Positions 1-7,728 of a stretch of 64,000 nucleotides of DNA are shown here, one piece after another. The DNA is from an uncultured bacterium (lineage in GTDB: Bacteria > Vulcanimicrobiota > CADAWZ01), in contig CASEKF010000042.1 in assembly GCA_949288455.1 (NCBI GenBank), positions 80,875 to 144,874 on the forward strand, written 5' to 3'. The translations under genes were made by a program, and so were the position numbers. The number at the start of each line of letters is the position of its first letter. Positions within the stretch are counted from its first letter, which is position 1. The notes beneath the pieces were generated by a model. It made no database searches, was not told where the DNA came from, and saw only the letters and a program-made list of their open reading frames with translations.

Positions 1-1
1 T

Positions 2-409
2 GCGAGCATAGGTTTAGGATATGGATTTACGCCTTCGGGAGACGATTTGCTATCCGGTTTTTTATGCGCGCTTCACGTCTTGAAAAAACAATCTCCGGAA
101 CTTTATCCGGACTGTATTCCGAATAATTTTTTTAATCTTATTGAACTAGGAGCCGGAAACGCTCCTTTAATTAGCTCGAAGTTGCTTTTAAGAGCGGCTG
201 CGGGAGAATATCCTTCGGAAATTTCAGAATTATTCCGCTTGTTGGTCGGCGAAGCGTTCTCTTCAGGACTTAGTCCTTACGTTTTGACTGAGGATGAAAT
301 TATAACTTATTTTCTAAATCATGGTTATTCTTCCGGTAGGGAAATTGTTATGGGTTTTACGGCCGGTATTCTGTTCGGCTGTTCTTATTATAAAAAAATC
401 ACACGTTAA
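2..409 (+). CDS. allH: Oxamate carbamoyltransferase subunit AllH-like (DUF2877), C-terminal part
   Basis: The reading frame is already open at the left edge, so the start lies outside the window. The visible part contains GLGYGFTPSGDDLLSG at about residues 4 to 19, the glycine-rich signature of DUF2877 proteins such as E. coli AllH (YlbF). In E. coli, AllF, AllG and AllH together were reported to form oxamate carbamoyltransferase, which splits oxalurate with phosphate into oxamate and carbamoyl phosphate at the end of anaerobic allantoin use. The stop is 11 bases from the AllF-like start and the AllG-like gene follows, so the three subunits are co-transcribed. The family call is from the motif and the neighbours; the substrate is inferred from E. 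coli. Confidence 0.72.
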   Translation, partial: ASIGLGYGFTPSGDDLLSGFLCALHVLKKQSPELYPDCIPNNFFNLIELGAGNAPLISSKLLLRAAAGEYPSEISELFRLLVGEAFSSGLSPYVLTEDEIITYFLNHGYSSGREIVMGFTAGILFGCSYYKKITR

Positions 410-420
410 GAGGTTTGTAT

Positions 421-1989
421 ATGCTTGTCAATTATATTATTAAAAATCGATTTTATGATTCGGTTCTTTTAATGCAGATTGCCAACGACATAAAATCAAA
501 GTTCGGCTTTGAAAAAGTATCCGTTATGATGGGTACTCTTCCCAATAAAGATTTGATGAGGGAAACCTGCGTTTTAGCCGACGAGGGCGAAGCGGCCGGA
601 GCGAACGACGTTATAGTGGCGTTTGGCACAGATAAAGAAGAAGATTTTAAAAAGGCTTTCGAATATTTGAACGATTTGCTTGAGAAGAAAAAAGTGAAAT
701 TGGATGCCGGAGGCGTTAACGTTTCGTATTCCACTATCGAATCGGCTTTTCAAAATCATGACGACGCAAATACCGTATTTATATCGCTTCCGGGTCCTTT
801 TGTGCGATATGAGGCTCAAAAAGCCGTAAATCTTGGAATGAACGTAATGATTTTTAGCGATAACGTGTCTTTGGAAGATGAGATCGCATTAAAGAAGGCG
901 GCGGAGAAAAAAGGCGTTATAGTAATGGGGCCAGATTGCGGAACCGCTATTATAAAAGGTTCCGCTTTGGGGTTTGCCAACGTTATACCTCAAGGACCCG
1001 TAGGTATAGCAGGAGCTTCCGGAACCGGAATTCAAGAATTAACGGTTCTTCTCGCCGATAGAGGCATTGGAGTTTCGCACGCTTTAGGCACAGGAGGCAG
1101 AGACGTTTCCGAGGCCGTTGGCGGAATCGCTTTGCTGCAAGCGTTGAGAGCGTTGGGAGAAGACGAATCGACAAAAATTATAGCCGTTATTTCAAAGCCT
1201 CCATGCGATAAAGTCGTTAATAAAATGCTTAAGGAGCTTGAAAGGATATCTAAACCCGCAGTAGTCTGTTTTATGAAAGACGGAGAACTCATGAAAGATT
1301 ACGCTAACATTCGTTTCGCCGCGACTATTGAAGACGAAGTTGGCATTTTAGAAGAACTTATATATGGCGCGCCGTATAAAAAATCGCTCTTCTCTTACGA
1401 TAAAGAGGTAATAGACGAGCTTGTATGCCGTTCCGTCGCCGCGCTTAACGAAGAGCAGAAATATATAAGAGGTCTTTATTCAGGAGGAACGCTCTGCGAC
1501 GAGGCTTTGATGATTTTGAATCGGGCTTTTGGGAACGTGTGGTCTAACGCTTCTCTTTATCCCGATAGAAAACTTAAAGACGCTAAAGAGTCTAAAGAAC
1601 ATTCGCTTGTAGATATGGGAGACGATGAATTTACCAGAGGAATGCCTCATCCTATGATCGATTTTACCTTAAGAAAGGAGAGGCTGATTAAGGAAGTTCG
1701 TCAAAAAGACGTGGCCGTAATATTGTTAGACGTCGTTTTGGGATACGGTTCTCATATGAATCCCGCCGGCGAATTGGCGGAAGTTATTAGATCGGAAAGA
1801 GCTTTAGCTTTAAAGGAAGGGCGCGATTTTGTCGTTTGCGCTTATGTGTGCGGAAGCGAAGGAGATCCTCAAAAGCTGGCTGAGCAGAAGAAAATTTTGG
1901 AAGACGCTGGCGTAATTCTTATGCCTAGCAACGCTCAAGCGGCTCGCTTCTGCGTCTTAGTAGCCGGAAGAGGCAAAATAACTTTATAA
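421..1989 (+). CDS. allF: FdrA/AllF-like acyl-CoA-synthetase-fold subunit of oxamate carbamoyltransferase
   Basis: A 522-residue protein of the FdrA family, which has the CoA-binding and ligase folds of succinyl-CoA synthetase. The N-terminus (FYDSVLLMQIANDI), the GPDCGTAIIKG segment near residue 170 and the SGTGIQELTVLLADRGIGVS segment near residue 200 are typical. I chose the ATG at 421 because AAGAGG lies 7 bases upstream; an in-frame TTG at 415 is less likely. E. coli FdrA is about 555 residues, so the length is normal. It sits between the AllH-like and AllG-like genes, which supports a carbamoyltransferase role rather than a free-standing acyl-CoA synthetase. Substrate assignment is by homology to the E. 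coli complex. Confidence 0.82.
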   Translation: MLVNYIIKNRFYDSVLLMQIANDIKSKFGFEKVSVMMGTLPNKDLMRETCVLADEGEAAGANDVIVAFGTDKEEDFKKAFEYLNDLLEKKKVKLDAGGVNVSYSTIESAFQNHDDANTVFISLPGPFVRYEAQKAVNLGMNVMIFSDNVSLEDEIALKKAAEKKGVIVMGPDCGTAIIKGSALGFANVIPQGPVGIAGASGTGIQELTVLLADRGIGVSHALGTGGRDVSEAVGGIALLQALRALGEDESTKIIAVISKPPCDKVVNKMLKELERISKPAVVCFMKDGELMKDYANIRFAATIEDEVGILEELIYGAPYKKSLFSYDKEVIDELVCRSVAALNEEQKYIRGLYSGGTLCDEALMILNRAFGNVWSNASLYPDRKLKDAKESKEHSLVDMGDDEFTRGMPHPMIDFTLRKERLIKEVRQKDVAVILLDVVLGYGSHMNPAGELAEVIRSERALALKEGRDFVVCAYVCGSEGDPQKLAEQKKILEDAGVILMPSNAQAARFCVLVAGRGKITL

Positions 1990-2020
1990 ACTGGAAAATT
2001 TTTGAAAGGATATATATTGC

Positions 2021-3427
2021 ATGTCAGTTCATATAAATAATCTGCTTAAAAACGGTCCGAGCGTTATTTCAATGGGTTTGCCTTTATTCGGCGAAGCTCT
2101 TAAAGAACAAGGCGTAAAAACTGATCATATAGATTGGAAACCTCCTTGCGAAGGAGATCCGGAACTTATATCGATTTTATCGTCTCTTCAGTCGGAAGAA
2201 GTAGAGAAAGCTAACTCGTTAGCTCTCGACAGACTTATAAATTCCACGCCCGTATTGGTCGATCTTGCTCCCGCCGCGGAAGTCCTGCCGGATATGGATA
2301 AACATACTATATTACATGCAGGACCTCCTATTTCTTGGGAAAGAATGTGCGGTCCTATGAAAGGCGCCGTTTTGGGTGCCGTAGTATACGAAGGTCTTGC
2401 AGATAACTTAAATGAAGCGGAAAAATTGGTCGAGTCAGGAAAAATACGTCTTGATTCTTGCCATCATCATAACGCGGTCGGACCTATGGCCGGAGTTACT
2501 TCGGCCTCTATGTATATGTTTGTCGTAGAAAACGTCTCATTTAATAATAGAGGATTTTGTAATTTAAACGAGGGGCTAGGCAAAGTTTTGAGGTTTGGAG
2601 CCAACGACGCCGAAGTTTTAAAAAGGTTAAAGTGGATGGAGTCGACGCTTGGCCCGGCTTTGAAAAAAGCCGTAAAATTGTCGGGAGGAATCGATATAAA
2701 GAACATTACTTCCCAGGCTCTGTTAATGGGAGACGAGTGCCATAATAGAAATGTAGGAGGCACTTTACAGTTTTTAAAAGTTATAACTCCTTATCTTTTA
2801 AAAACTGATACTCCTTATTCCGATATAAGAGATATTTTTGATTTTATCGCCGGCAACGCGCATTTTTATTTGAATTTGTCGATGGCCTCTTGTAAAGCTA
2901 CCGCAGATTCGATAAAAGGCATTGAAAAATCTACTATTTTGTACTGTATGGCCCGTAATGGAGTAGAAATCGGAATTAGAGTCGCCGGTTTAGGAGACGA
3001 ATGGTTCACGGCTCCTTCAGGTATGCCTGACGGCCTTTATTTTTCCGGTTTTTCAAAAGCAGATTCTAATCCTGACTTAGGAGATAGCACTATTTCCGAA
3101 GTTGCCGGCATAGGTGCGGTCGCTATGGCCGCGGCTCCCGCGATAGTAAAGTTTGTAGGGGGAAGCGCGTCTATGGCTTTAGAATCTACTATGAAAATGT
3201 ATCAAATTACATATGGAAGCCATAGAGATTTTACTATTCCTTCTTTAGACTTTATGGGAACGCCTCTTGGCTTTGATTTAAGAAAGATTATGGAAACCGG
3301 AATCACTCCTATTATCAATACCGGCATAGCGCATAAAAAAGCCGGCATAGGTCAGATTGGAGCGGGTATTTTAGATGCCCCTAAAGGCGGATTTAAAAAG
3401 GCTTTATTGGCTTTTGGCAGAAAATAA
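2021..3427 (+). CDS. allG: DUF1116 protein, AllG-like subunit of oxamate carbamoyltransferase
   Basis: A 468-residue member of DUF1116 (E. coli YlbE/AllG). The opening MSVHINNLLKNGPSVISMGL, the DWKPPCEGDPEL segment and the conserved HHHNAVGPMAGVTSASMYM region (about residues 147 to 165) are characteristic. GAAAGGA lies about 10 bases before the ATG and the gap to the AllF-like gene is 31 bases, so the genes form one operon. With AllF and AllH it would release carbamoyl phosphate, which a carbamate kinase (not in this window) could convert to ATP. The family call is secure; the reaction is taken from the E. coli work. Confidence 0.82.
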   Translation: MSVHINNLLKNGPSVISMGLPLFGEALKEQGVKTDHIDWKPPCEGDPELISILSSLQSEEVEKANSLALDRLINSTPVLVDLAPAAEVLPDMDKHTILHAGPPISWERMCGPMKGAVLGAVVYEGLADNLNEAEKLVESGKIRLDSCHHHNAVGPMAGVTSASMYMFVVENVSFNNRGFCNLNEGLGKVLRFGANDAEVLKRLKWMESTLGPALKKAVKLSGGIDIKNITSQALLMGDECHNRNVGGTLQFLKVITPYLLKTDTPYSDIRDIFDFIAGNAHFYLNLSMASCKATADSIKGIEKSTILYCMARNGVEIGIRVAGLGDEWFTAPSGMPDGLYFSGFSKADSNPDLGDSTISEVAGIGAVAMAAAPAIVKFVGGSASMALESTMKMYQITYGSHRDFTIPSLDFMGTPLGFDLRKIMETGITPIINTGIAHKKAGIGQIGAGILDAPKGGFKKALLAFGRK

Positions 3428-3473
3428 GCTGTCATTAAGTCGTTGACAATAAAATAAGGAGAGATGTTTGTAA

Positions 3474-4214
3474 ATGGCTAAACAGTATCATATAGGACTT
3501 GATAAAGGCGACGTCGGGCGCTATGTTATTCTTCCCGGAGATCCTGGAAGAGTTCCGGTTATAGCAAGTTTTTTGGACAAGGCGGAGAAAGTCGCTCAAA
3601 ATAGGGAATATACTACTTATACAGGCTACGTGGGAGATATTAAGGTCTCGGTAACTTCTACCGGTATCGGCTGCCCAAGCGCGGCTATAGCTCTGGAAGA
3701 ACTGGTAAAAATAGGGGCGGATACTTTTATAAGAGTCGGTACTGCCGGAGGTCTTCAGCCTTCTATTGATTTGGGAGATCTTGTTATTCCTACAGGAGCT
3801 ATAAGAGAAGAAGGAACTACCAGACAATATATTCCTCTAAGCTTTCCTGCGGTGCCTGATTTAGACGTTACCGTAGCTTTGCGCGAAGCCGCTAGAAAAC
3901 TTGGATTTAAATCTCATACCGGAGTTTGTCACTGTAAAGACGCGTTCTTTATAGAAGGAGACGAGGCCCTTCCTATAGCGGAAGAAAATAAGAATTTGTG
4001 GAAAGCTTGGGAGAGAGCAAACGTTTTGGCTACTTCTATGGAGGACGCCGCTTTATTCGTTATTTCGCAGATAAGACGGGTAAGAGTAGGGGAAGTTTTG
4101 GCGATTATAGGTTTGACATATAAGGACGCTCCTATAGTAGATAAGAGATTAGGCGTAGAAGACGCTATAAAAACTGCCGTAGAAGCAATAAAAATTCTTG
4201 ACGCCGCTAAGTAA
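3474..4214 (+). CDS. udp: Uridine phosphorylase-like nucleoside phosphorylase
   Basis: A 246-residue protein of the PNP/UDP family, which cleaves nucleosides with phosphate into base and ribose 1-phosphate. Visible landmarks are the phosphate-binding LPGDPGRV near residue 20, TSTGIGCPSAAIALEEL near 60 to 75, and RVGTAGGLQ near 90, where Arg and Thr bind phosphate. SMEDAALF near 185 carries the ribose-binding Met-Glu pair. AAGGAG precedes the ATG. The usual length is about 250. It follows the AllHFG genes by 46 bases and precedes a strong terminator, so it is probably the last gene of the operon and links nucleoside salvage to ureide breakdown. Uridine is the best guess for the substrate; other pyrimidine or purine nucleosides are possible. 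Confidence 0.85.
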   Translation: MAKQYHIGLDKGDVGRYVILPGDPGRVPVIASFLDKAEKVAQNREYTTYTGYVGDIKVSVTSTGIGCPSAAIALEELVKIGADTFIRVGTAGGLQPSIDLGDLVIPTGAIREEGTTRQYIPLSFPAVPDLDVTVALREAARKLGFKSHTGVCHCKDAFFIEGDEALPIAEENKNLWKAWERANVLATSMEDAALFVISQIRRVRVGEVLAIIGLTYKDAPIVDKRLGVEDAIKTAVEAIKILDAAK

Positions 4215-4250
4215 ATAGGCTGAATGCGTCGAGATTAGTAAAGCGGGGTT

Positions 4251-4306
4251 AATCGATATAAATCAGGGGTTGGCTTAATCACGCCAACCCCTGATTTATA
4301 TCGATT
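4251..4306. terminator. Bidirectional terminator, 24-bp perfect stem
   Basis: A perfect inverted repeat with arms 4251-4274 and 4283-4306 and an 8-base loop lies between the convergent udp-like and FHA genes. The A+T-rich ends of the arms supply U-runs in both directions, so it can stop both operons. Confidence 0.88.
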
Positions 4307-4330
4307 TTTATATTTTATTGTAATTAATTT

Positions 4331-4636
4331 TTACATAGTGACTTTTATATAGGTTTCTCCTATTTTTATTAAATCTCCGTCGTTAAGGCTTCTTTTGCCT
4401 ATGGAACCGCCTATTTTGGTTCCGTTTACAAACGTTGAGTTCATGCTTCTCAAATCGTCTATATATACTCTGCCGGCATCGTATGTTAATTCGGCATGAT
4501 CCCTTGACGCCGTATCGTCATAGGGAATAGCGATTTCGTTATCTTCAGGAGATCTGCCTATCTTAATAGGAAAAGAATCGCAGTCGAAGATCAATCCGTC
4601 GTATATGCCGCTTACTATTTCAAGAGTACACTTCAT
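4331..4636 (-). CDS. FHA domain protein
   Basis: A 101-residue protein that is almost entirely one forkhead-associated domain, a fold that binds phosphothreonine peptides. The core pattern is visible: IKIGRSPEDNEIAIP (Gly-Arg turn), SRDHAEL (Ser, Arg and His of the binding loop), MNSTFVNGTKI (Asn-Gly turn) and LNDGDLIKIGETYIKV at the end. No other domain is present, so it is a free adaptor. It is the downstream gene of a two-gene unit, 12 bases after the repeat protein, so the two products probably act together. A likely source of phosphothreonine is the Ser/Thr kinase encoded about 8 kb away, but that link is inference. Confidence 0.85.
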   Translation of the reverse strand: MKCTLEIVSGIYDGLIFDCDSFPIKIGRSPEDNEIAIPYDDTASRDHAELTYDAGRVYIDDLRSMNSTFVNGTKIGGSIGKRSLNDGDLIKIGETYIKVTM

Positions 4637-4648
4637 CGTTTTCTCCTA

Positions 4649-6550
4649 TTATGCTTTTTTACTCATTACGCCGATTTTAATCATTTCGGCTTCAGGTTTA
4701 AGCGTTTTTGAATTTTGAGCCGCCGATCCTCCCGGCATTGTTTCATACATTTCGCTCCAGTGAAAACCTTCTTGCAATGTGTCTATAGTTTTTGCAAGAT
4801 ACTGGTTTGAATTTTGAATAATCGCGTTAATATCCGTATGTTCTCTGAATTTTCTGTATAAGGCTACCGATGAAGTTCCGGGTATGAATTTAATTTTATT
4901 GACCGCTTCTCTTAGCTTGCTGTGTTCGTTTGAAGCTTTGATGCCTTTTTCGAATTGACGTTCCTTTCTTAATATAGTAGTTTCTGAACTACGAATATCT
5001 TTAGGAAGTATCTTTGTAGAAGAATCATACTCTTCTTGCTCTGTCTGCCTCTCTTGCTCCTCCTGCCGATTCGTCTCTGTCTGCCGCGCTTGCTCCTCCT
5101 GCCGATTCGTCTCTGTCTGTTGCGCTTGCTCCTCCTGCCGATTGAACTCTGTCTGTTGCGCTTGTTCCTCCTGCCGATTCGTCTCTGTCTGTTGCGCTTG
5201 CTCCTCCTGCCGATTCGTCTCTGTCTGGTGCGCTTGCTCCTCCTGCCGATTGAGCTCTGTCTGTTGCGCTTGCTCTTCCTGCCGATTGAGCTCTGTCTGC
5301 TGCGCTTGCTCCTCCTGCCGATTCGGCTCTGTTTGCCGCGCTTGCTCTTCCTGCCGATTCGGCTCTGTCTGCAGCTCTTGCTCTTCCTGCCGATTCGGCT
5401 CTGTCTGCAACTCTTGCTCCTCCTGCCGACTTAGCTCTGTCTGCTGCGCTTGCTCCTCCTGATGTTGGCTTTTCGCTTTAAATAGAGAGCGCTGAGGAGG
5501 CGCGTCTGACGAACTTCTAAAAGGAGATCTGGCTAAAGCCGCTTTTATAGAAGAAGATAAATCTTCCAGAACAGTCTCGTATTCTTCCTGAGTTAAAGAA
5601 GAATATATTAATTCTTCAAAGTATATTTTTTTCTTTTTATATACAAGTCGTTCCGGCAGCGGCCCATATTGCTCGAAAAGCTTTAAGAACCCTTCGAAGA
5701 TATGCTGAGGCATGCCTCTGTTTATTAATTCTTTTTCTGAATAAGTGTATTGGTCTCCTATATTTAGAGTTCTGTTTTGTTCTTCCTCATGAGGCTCCGG
5801 ATTACTTTCGGTATGAAGATCCGTAGACGCAGGTTCGGTTGTTTCTTCTTGCGGCGGCTTAGTCGGCTCTATTTCGACCGCAGCGGCTTCGTATGATTCT
5901 TGTTCGTTAAGTTCGACGCTGTTTGCTTGATTTAATTCTGCGTTAGCAGTCGCATTCTCTAAATTTTTATCTTTTTTACTGAATAGGTTATTCAAAATAT
6001 TAAAAGGATTGACATGCAGAGTTTTTTCTTCTTTATCCGGCGTAACGTTTGCGTCCCCTTGTTTGAAAAGTTCGGTTTCCTTCGTTAAAAAAATATTTAT
6101 AGATTTTGAGTTATATAGAGATTCAGATTCCATCCAGTTTTTGATGGGAAGATTAATGCTTTTAAACAGAGCGTTTAATATATGAATTTCATAAACTTCT
6201 ATAGGAGTATTAAATTGAGTAGAGGTTATCGCTTCGTTCCAGGTATTCTGCATCCTTGGAGTTACAAAATATCCGTATTCTTTCCACCATCTGGGTTCGC
6301 TTTTGAATTGAGGATAAGCTTGCTGCATTAAAACGGAAACTTTTTTCTTTGCGTTCCATTTAGGTTGGTTAATATATTTTCTGATTATAGAATTTTTATT
6401 TAAAAGGAAAGCTCCTAGAAAGTGTTCTTGTCCTATAAAATAATGTTTGTGCTTTTTTGAAAGATTTTTAGCTTCTATATAATAGTCGCTCATAGAAGCG
6501 TTAAATTCGGAAAAAAAATTATCTGCTATTAACGGTTCGCTTGCGTTCAT
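4649..6550 (-). CDS. Protein with possible Clp-N-like N-terminal domain and twelve 12-residue repeats
   Basis: A 633-residue cytoplasmic protein with no signal peptide or membrane segment. Residues 1 to about 135 include ...HYFIGQEHFLGAFLL..., which resembles the double-helix-bundle N-domain of ClpA/ClpC; there is no AAA ATPase domain. An acidic linker follows, then a second ordered segment at about 265 to 345. Next is an array of twelve 12-residue repeats of the type RQEEQAQQTETN, predicted to be helical or coiled-coil and very hydrophilic. A C-terminal basic segment has SSETTILRK and a helical tail. The partner FHA gene starts 12 bases downstream. Each repeat carries one Thr before Glu, so it could be a multi-site phospho-scaffold for the FHA protein; this is a hypothesis. 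The domain call at the N-terminus is tentative. Confidence 0.6.
   Translation of the reverse strand: MNASEPLIADNFFSEFNASMSDYYIEAKNLSKKHKHYFIGQEHFLGAFLLNKNSIIRKYINQPKWNAKKKVSVLMQQAYPQFKSEPRWWKEYGYFVTPRMQNTWNEAITSTQFNTPIEVYEIHILNALFKSINLPIKNWMESESLYNSKSINIFLTKETELFKQGDANVTPDKEEKTLHVNPFNILNNLFSKKDKNLENATANAELNQANSVELNEQESYEAAAVEIEPTKPPQEETTEPASTDLHTESNPEPHEEEQNRTLNIGDQYTYSEKELINRGMPQHIFEGFLKLFEQYGPLPERLVYKKKKIYFEELIYSSLTQEEYETVLEDLSSSIKAALARSPFRSSSDAPPQRSLFKAKSQHQEEQAQQTELSRQEEQELQTEPNRQEEQELQTEPNRQEEQARQTEPNRQEEQAQQTELNRQEEQAQQTELNRQEEQAHQTETNRQEEQAQQTETNRQEEQAQQTEFNRQEEQAQQTETNRQEEQARQTETNRQEEQERQTEQEEYDSSTKILPKDIRSSETTILRKERQFEKGIKASNEHSKLREAVNKIKFIPGTSSVALYRKFREHTDINAIIQNSNQYLAKTIDTLQEGFHWSEMYETMPGGSAAQNSKTLKPEAEMIKIGVMSKKA
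5033..5464 (-). repeat. Tandem array of twelve 36-bp units inside the Clp-N-like gene
   Basis: Twelve head-to-tail 36-bp units encode RQEEQ(A/E)xQTE(x)N. Units differ mainly at the seventh, eleventh and flanking positions (Gln, Arg, Leu or His; Thr, Leu, Pro or Phe). The frame is kept throughout, so copy number can change without breaking the protein. The low complexity also opens antisense reading frames that are not genes. Confidence 0.95.
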
Positions 6551-6914
6551 ATATTTCTCCGTAACGTAAAAATTTCCGATTGACTTGACAAAAACGTCAA
6601 AGAACTATCCTAAAACAATTTCTTCTTTATAAAAATAAAATCCTTCATACTTTTACTTTGGAATTGCTTGAACGGCGGCTTTGTTGACTAATATGAGCAA
6701 TTTTCTTTGATATTTTAAGCGCGTAAGCGCTATCGCGATTTGTGATTTGTAAAAAAACAAGGAAATAAATTGGCAGAACGTCGTTTTGCGCTTCGAATTA
6801 AGTTTGAAATAATTTTGCAAACAGGCGGGATTTGCGGATTGGAGATTGACGAAGAAAAATAGGAAAAAGCTTTCGAAGCTTCGTTGTGGCAGCTAAAAAA
6901 ATTCTTGATAATTT
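6551..6914. other. Intergenic region between rex and the repeat-protein gene
   Basis: 364 bases without a supportable gene. The part next to 6550 should carry the promoter of the repeat protein/FHA pair on the minus strand. A short inverted repeat TTGAC...GTCAA lies at about 6582-6600. A weak rex terminator lies near the other end. Nothing else was recognised. Confidence 0.5.
6867..6881 (-). terminator. Weak possible terminator of rex
   Basis: Two copies of the self-complementary AAGCTT (6867-6872 and 6876-6881) can pair across a 3-base loop. On the minus strand the stem is followed by a short T-run. The stem is only 6 bp. Confidence 0.35.
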
Positions 6915-7646
6915 TTATTCTTTAGAAAATTTACCGTAATTAGTATATGCGCAGTCGTCGCAGTTTTTGCAAATACTTTCGGGATCTTTGACGCATGAAA
7001 AAATGTCTGACGCCGCTCCCGGACTGCCCGGAATAAGCTGCAGAAACGTCACGAAACTTGCCACTAGGTCATGATTCCATACCAAAACGTTTCTAGGATG
7101 CGATATATTAACGGGAGCGAAATTCCAAACGGCCTCGATCCCGTATGAGAAAAGTTTATTCGCTACGTTTTGCGCCGCTTTTGCCGGAACTGTAAGTATT
7201 ACTATTTTTATATCGTTATCCTTAATATAAGATTCCAATTCGTCCATTGATAAAATATCTTTGCCTGCGATATGAGCTCCGACCATATTAGGATTTACGT
7301 CGAACAACGCTTTAATTTTCATGCCCTGATTGGCAAAGCCTTCGTATTTGGCAAGCGCGATGCCTAAGTTGCCTGCCCCGACGATTATAATATTGCGTTG
7401 TTTATCAAATCCTAAAAACGTTCTTAGATATTCGGCGAGTTCCTTTGTATTGAATCCTATTTTTGGCTTTCCTCCGTATCCTATGGCGGCTATATCTTTA
7501 CGAACTTGCGTCGGATCTATATTAAGGACGTCGGCTATATTGGAGCTTGATATATATTGTTCGCCCATATCTACGGCATGCCGAACAATGTTGTAATATA
7601 GAGGAAGTCTTCTTAAAGTTGGTATTGACAGACGTTTTTTTGCCAT
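6915..7646 (-). CDS. rex: Redox-sensing transcriptional repressor Rex with a four-Cys tail
   Basis: A 243-residue Rex protein, the NADH/NAD+-sensing repressor of fermentation and hydrogenase genes. The N-terminal winged helix (residues 1 to 80) contains SSSNIADVLNIDPTQVRKD. The Rossmann domain starts with IIIVGAGNLG (GxGxxG at 90 to 95). The family is usually about 205 to 220 residues. Here a C-terminal extension carries Cys218, Cys226, Cys229 and Cys232 (C-x7-C-x2-C-x2-C), a pattern able to bind a metal or an Fe-S cluster. It lies downstream of the hydrogenase genes it probably controls, and a Rex-type operator sits upstream of the operon. Rex identity is secure; a function for the tail is inference. 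Confidence 0.95.
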   Translation of the reverse strand: MAKKRLSIPTLRRLPLYYNIVRHAVDMGEQYISSSNIADVLNIDPTQVRKDIAAIGYGGKPKIGFNTKELAEYLRTFLGFDKQRNIIIVGAGNLGIALAKYEGFANQGMKIKALFDVNPNMVGAHIAGKDILSMDELESYIKDNDIKIVILTVPAKAAQNVANKLFSYGIEAVWNFAPVNISHPRNVLVWNHDLVASFVTFLQLIPGSPGAASDIFSCVKDPESICKNCDDCAYTNYGKFSKE

Positions 7647-7678
7647 TTTTCAGACGGTATTCCTTTATTGAAAATATC

Positions 7679-7717
7679 AGGCTGCCGCAACGTATAAAAT
7701 ATAACTAGCGGCAGCCT
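7679..7717 (-). terminator. Stem-loop between hydA and rex, possible attenuator
   Basis: A 10-bp perfect G+C-rich stem (7679-7688 with 7708-7717) with a 19-base loop lies in the 82-base gap between hydA and rex. On the minus strand it is followed by a mixed TGATATTTTC rather than a clean U-run, so partial termination or mRNA protection is more likely than a full stop. Confidence 0.5.
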
Positions 7718-7728
7718 TTGTAAGTATT

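Noticed and set aside
5036-5462. Two plus-strand open frames opposite the repeat array, one Leu-rich and one Cys-rich
   Set aside because: They are caused by the 36-bp periodicity of the coding repeat on the other strand and lack ribosome sites.
5033-5464. Possible CRISPR array
   Set aside because: The units are contiguous with no spacers and are in frame within a gene.
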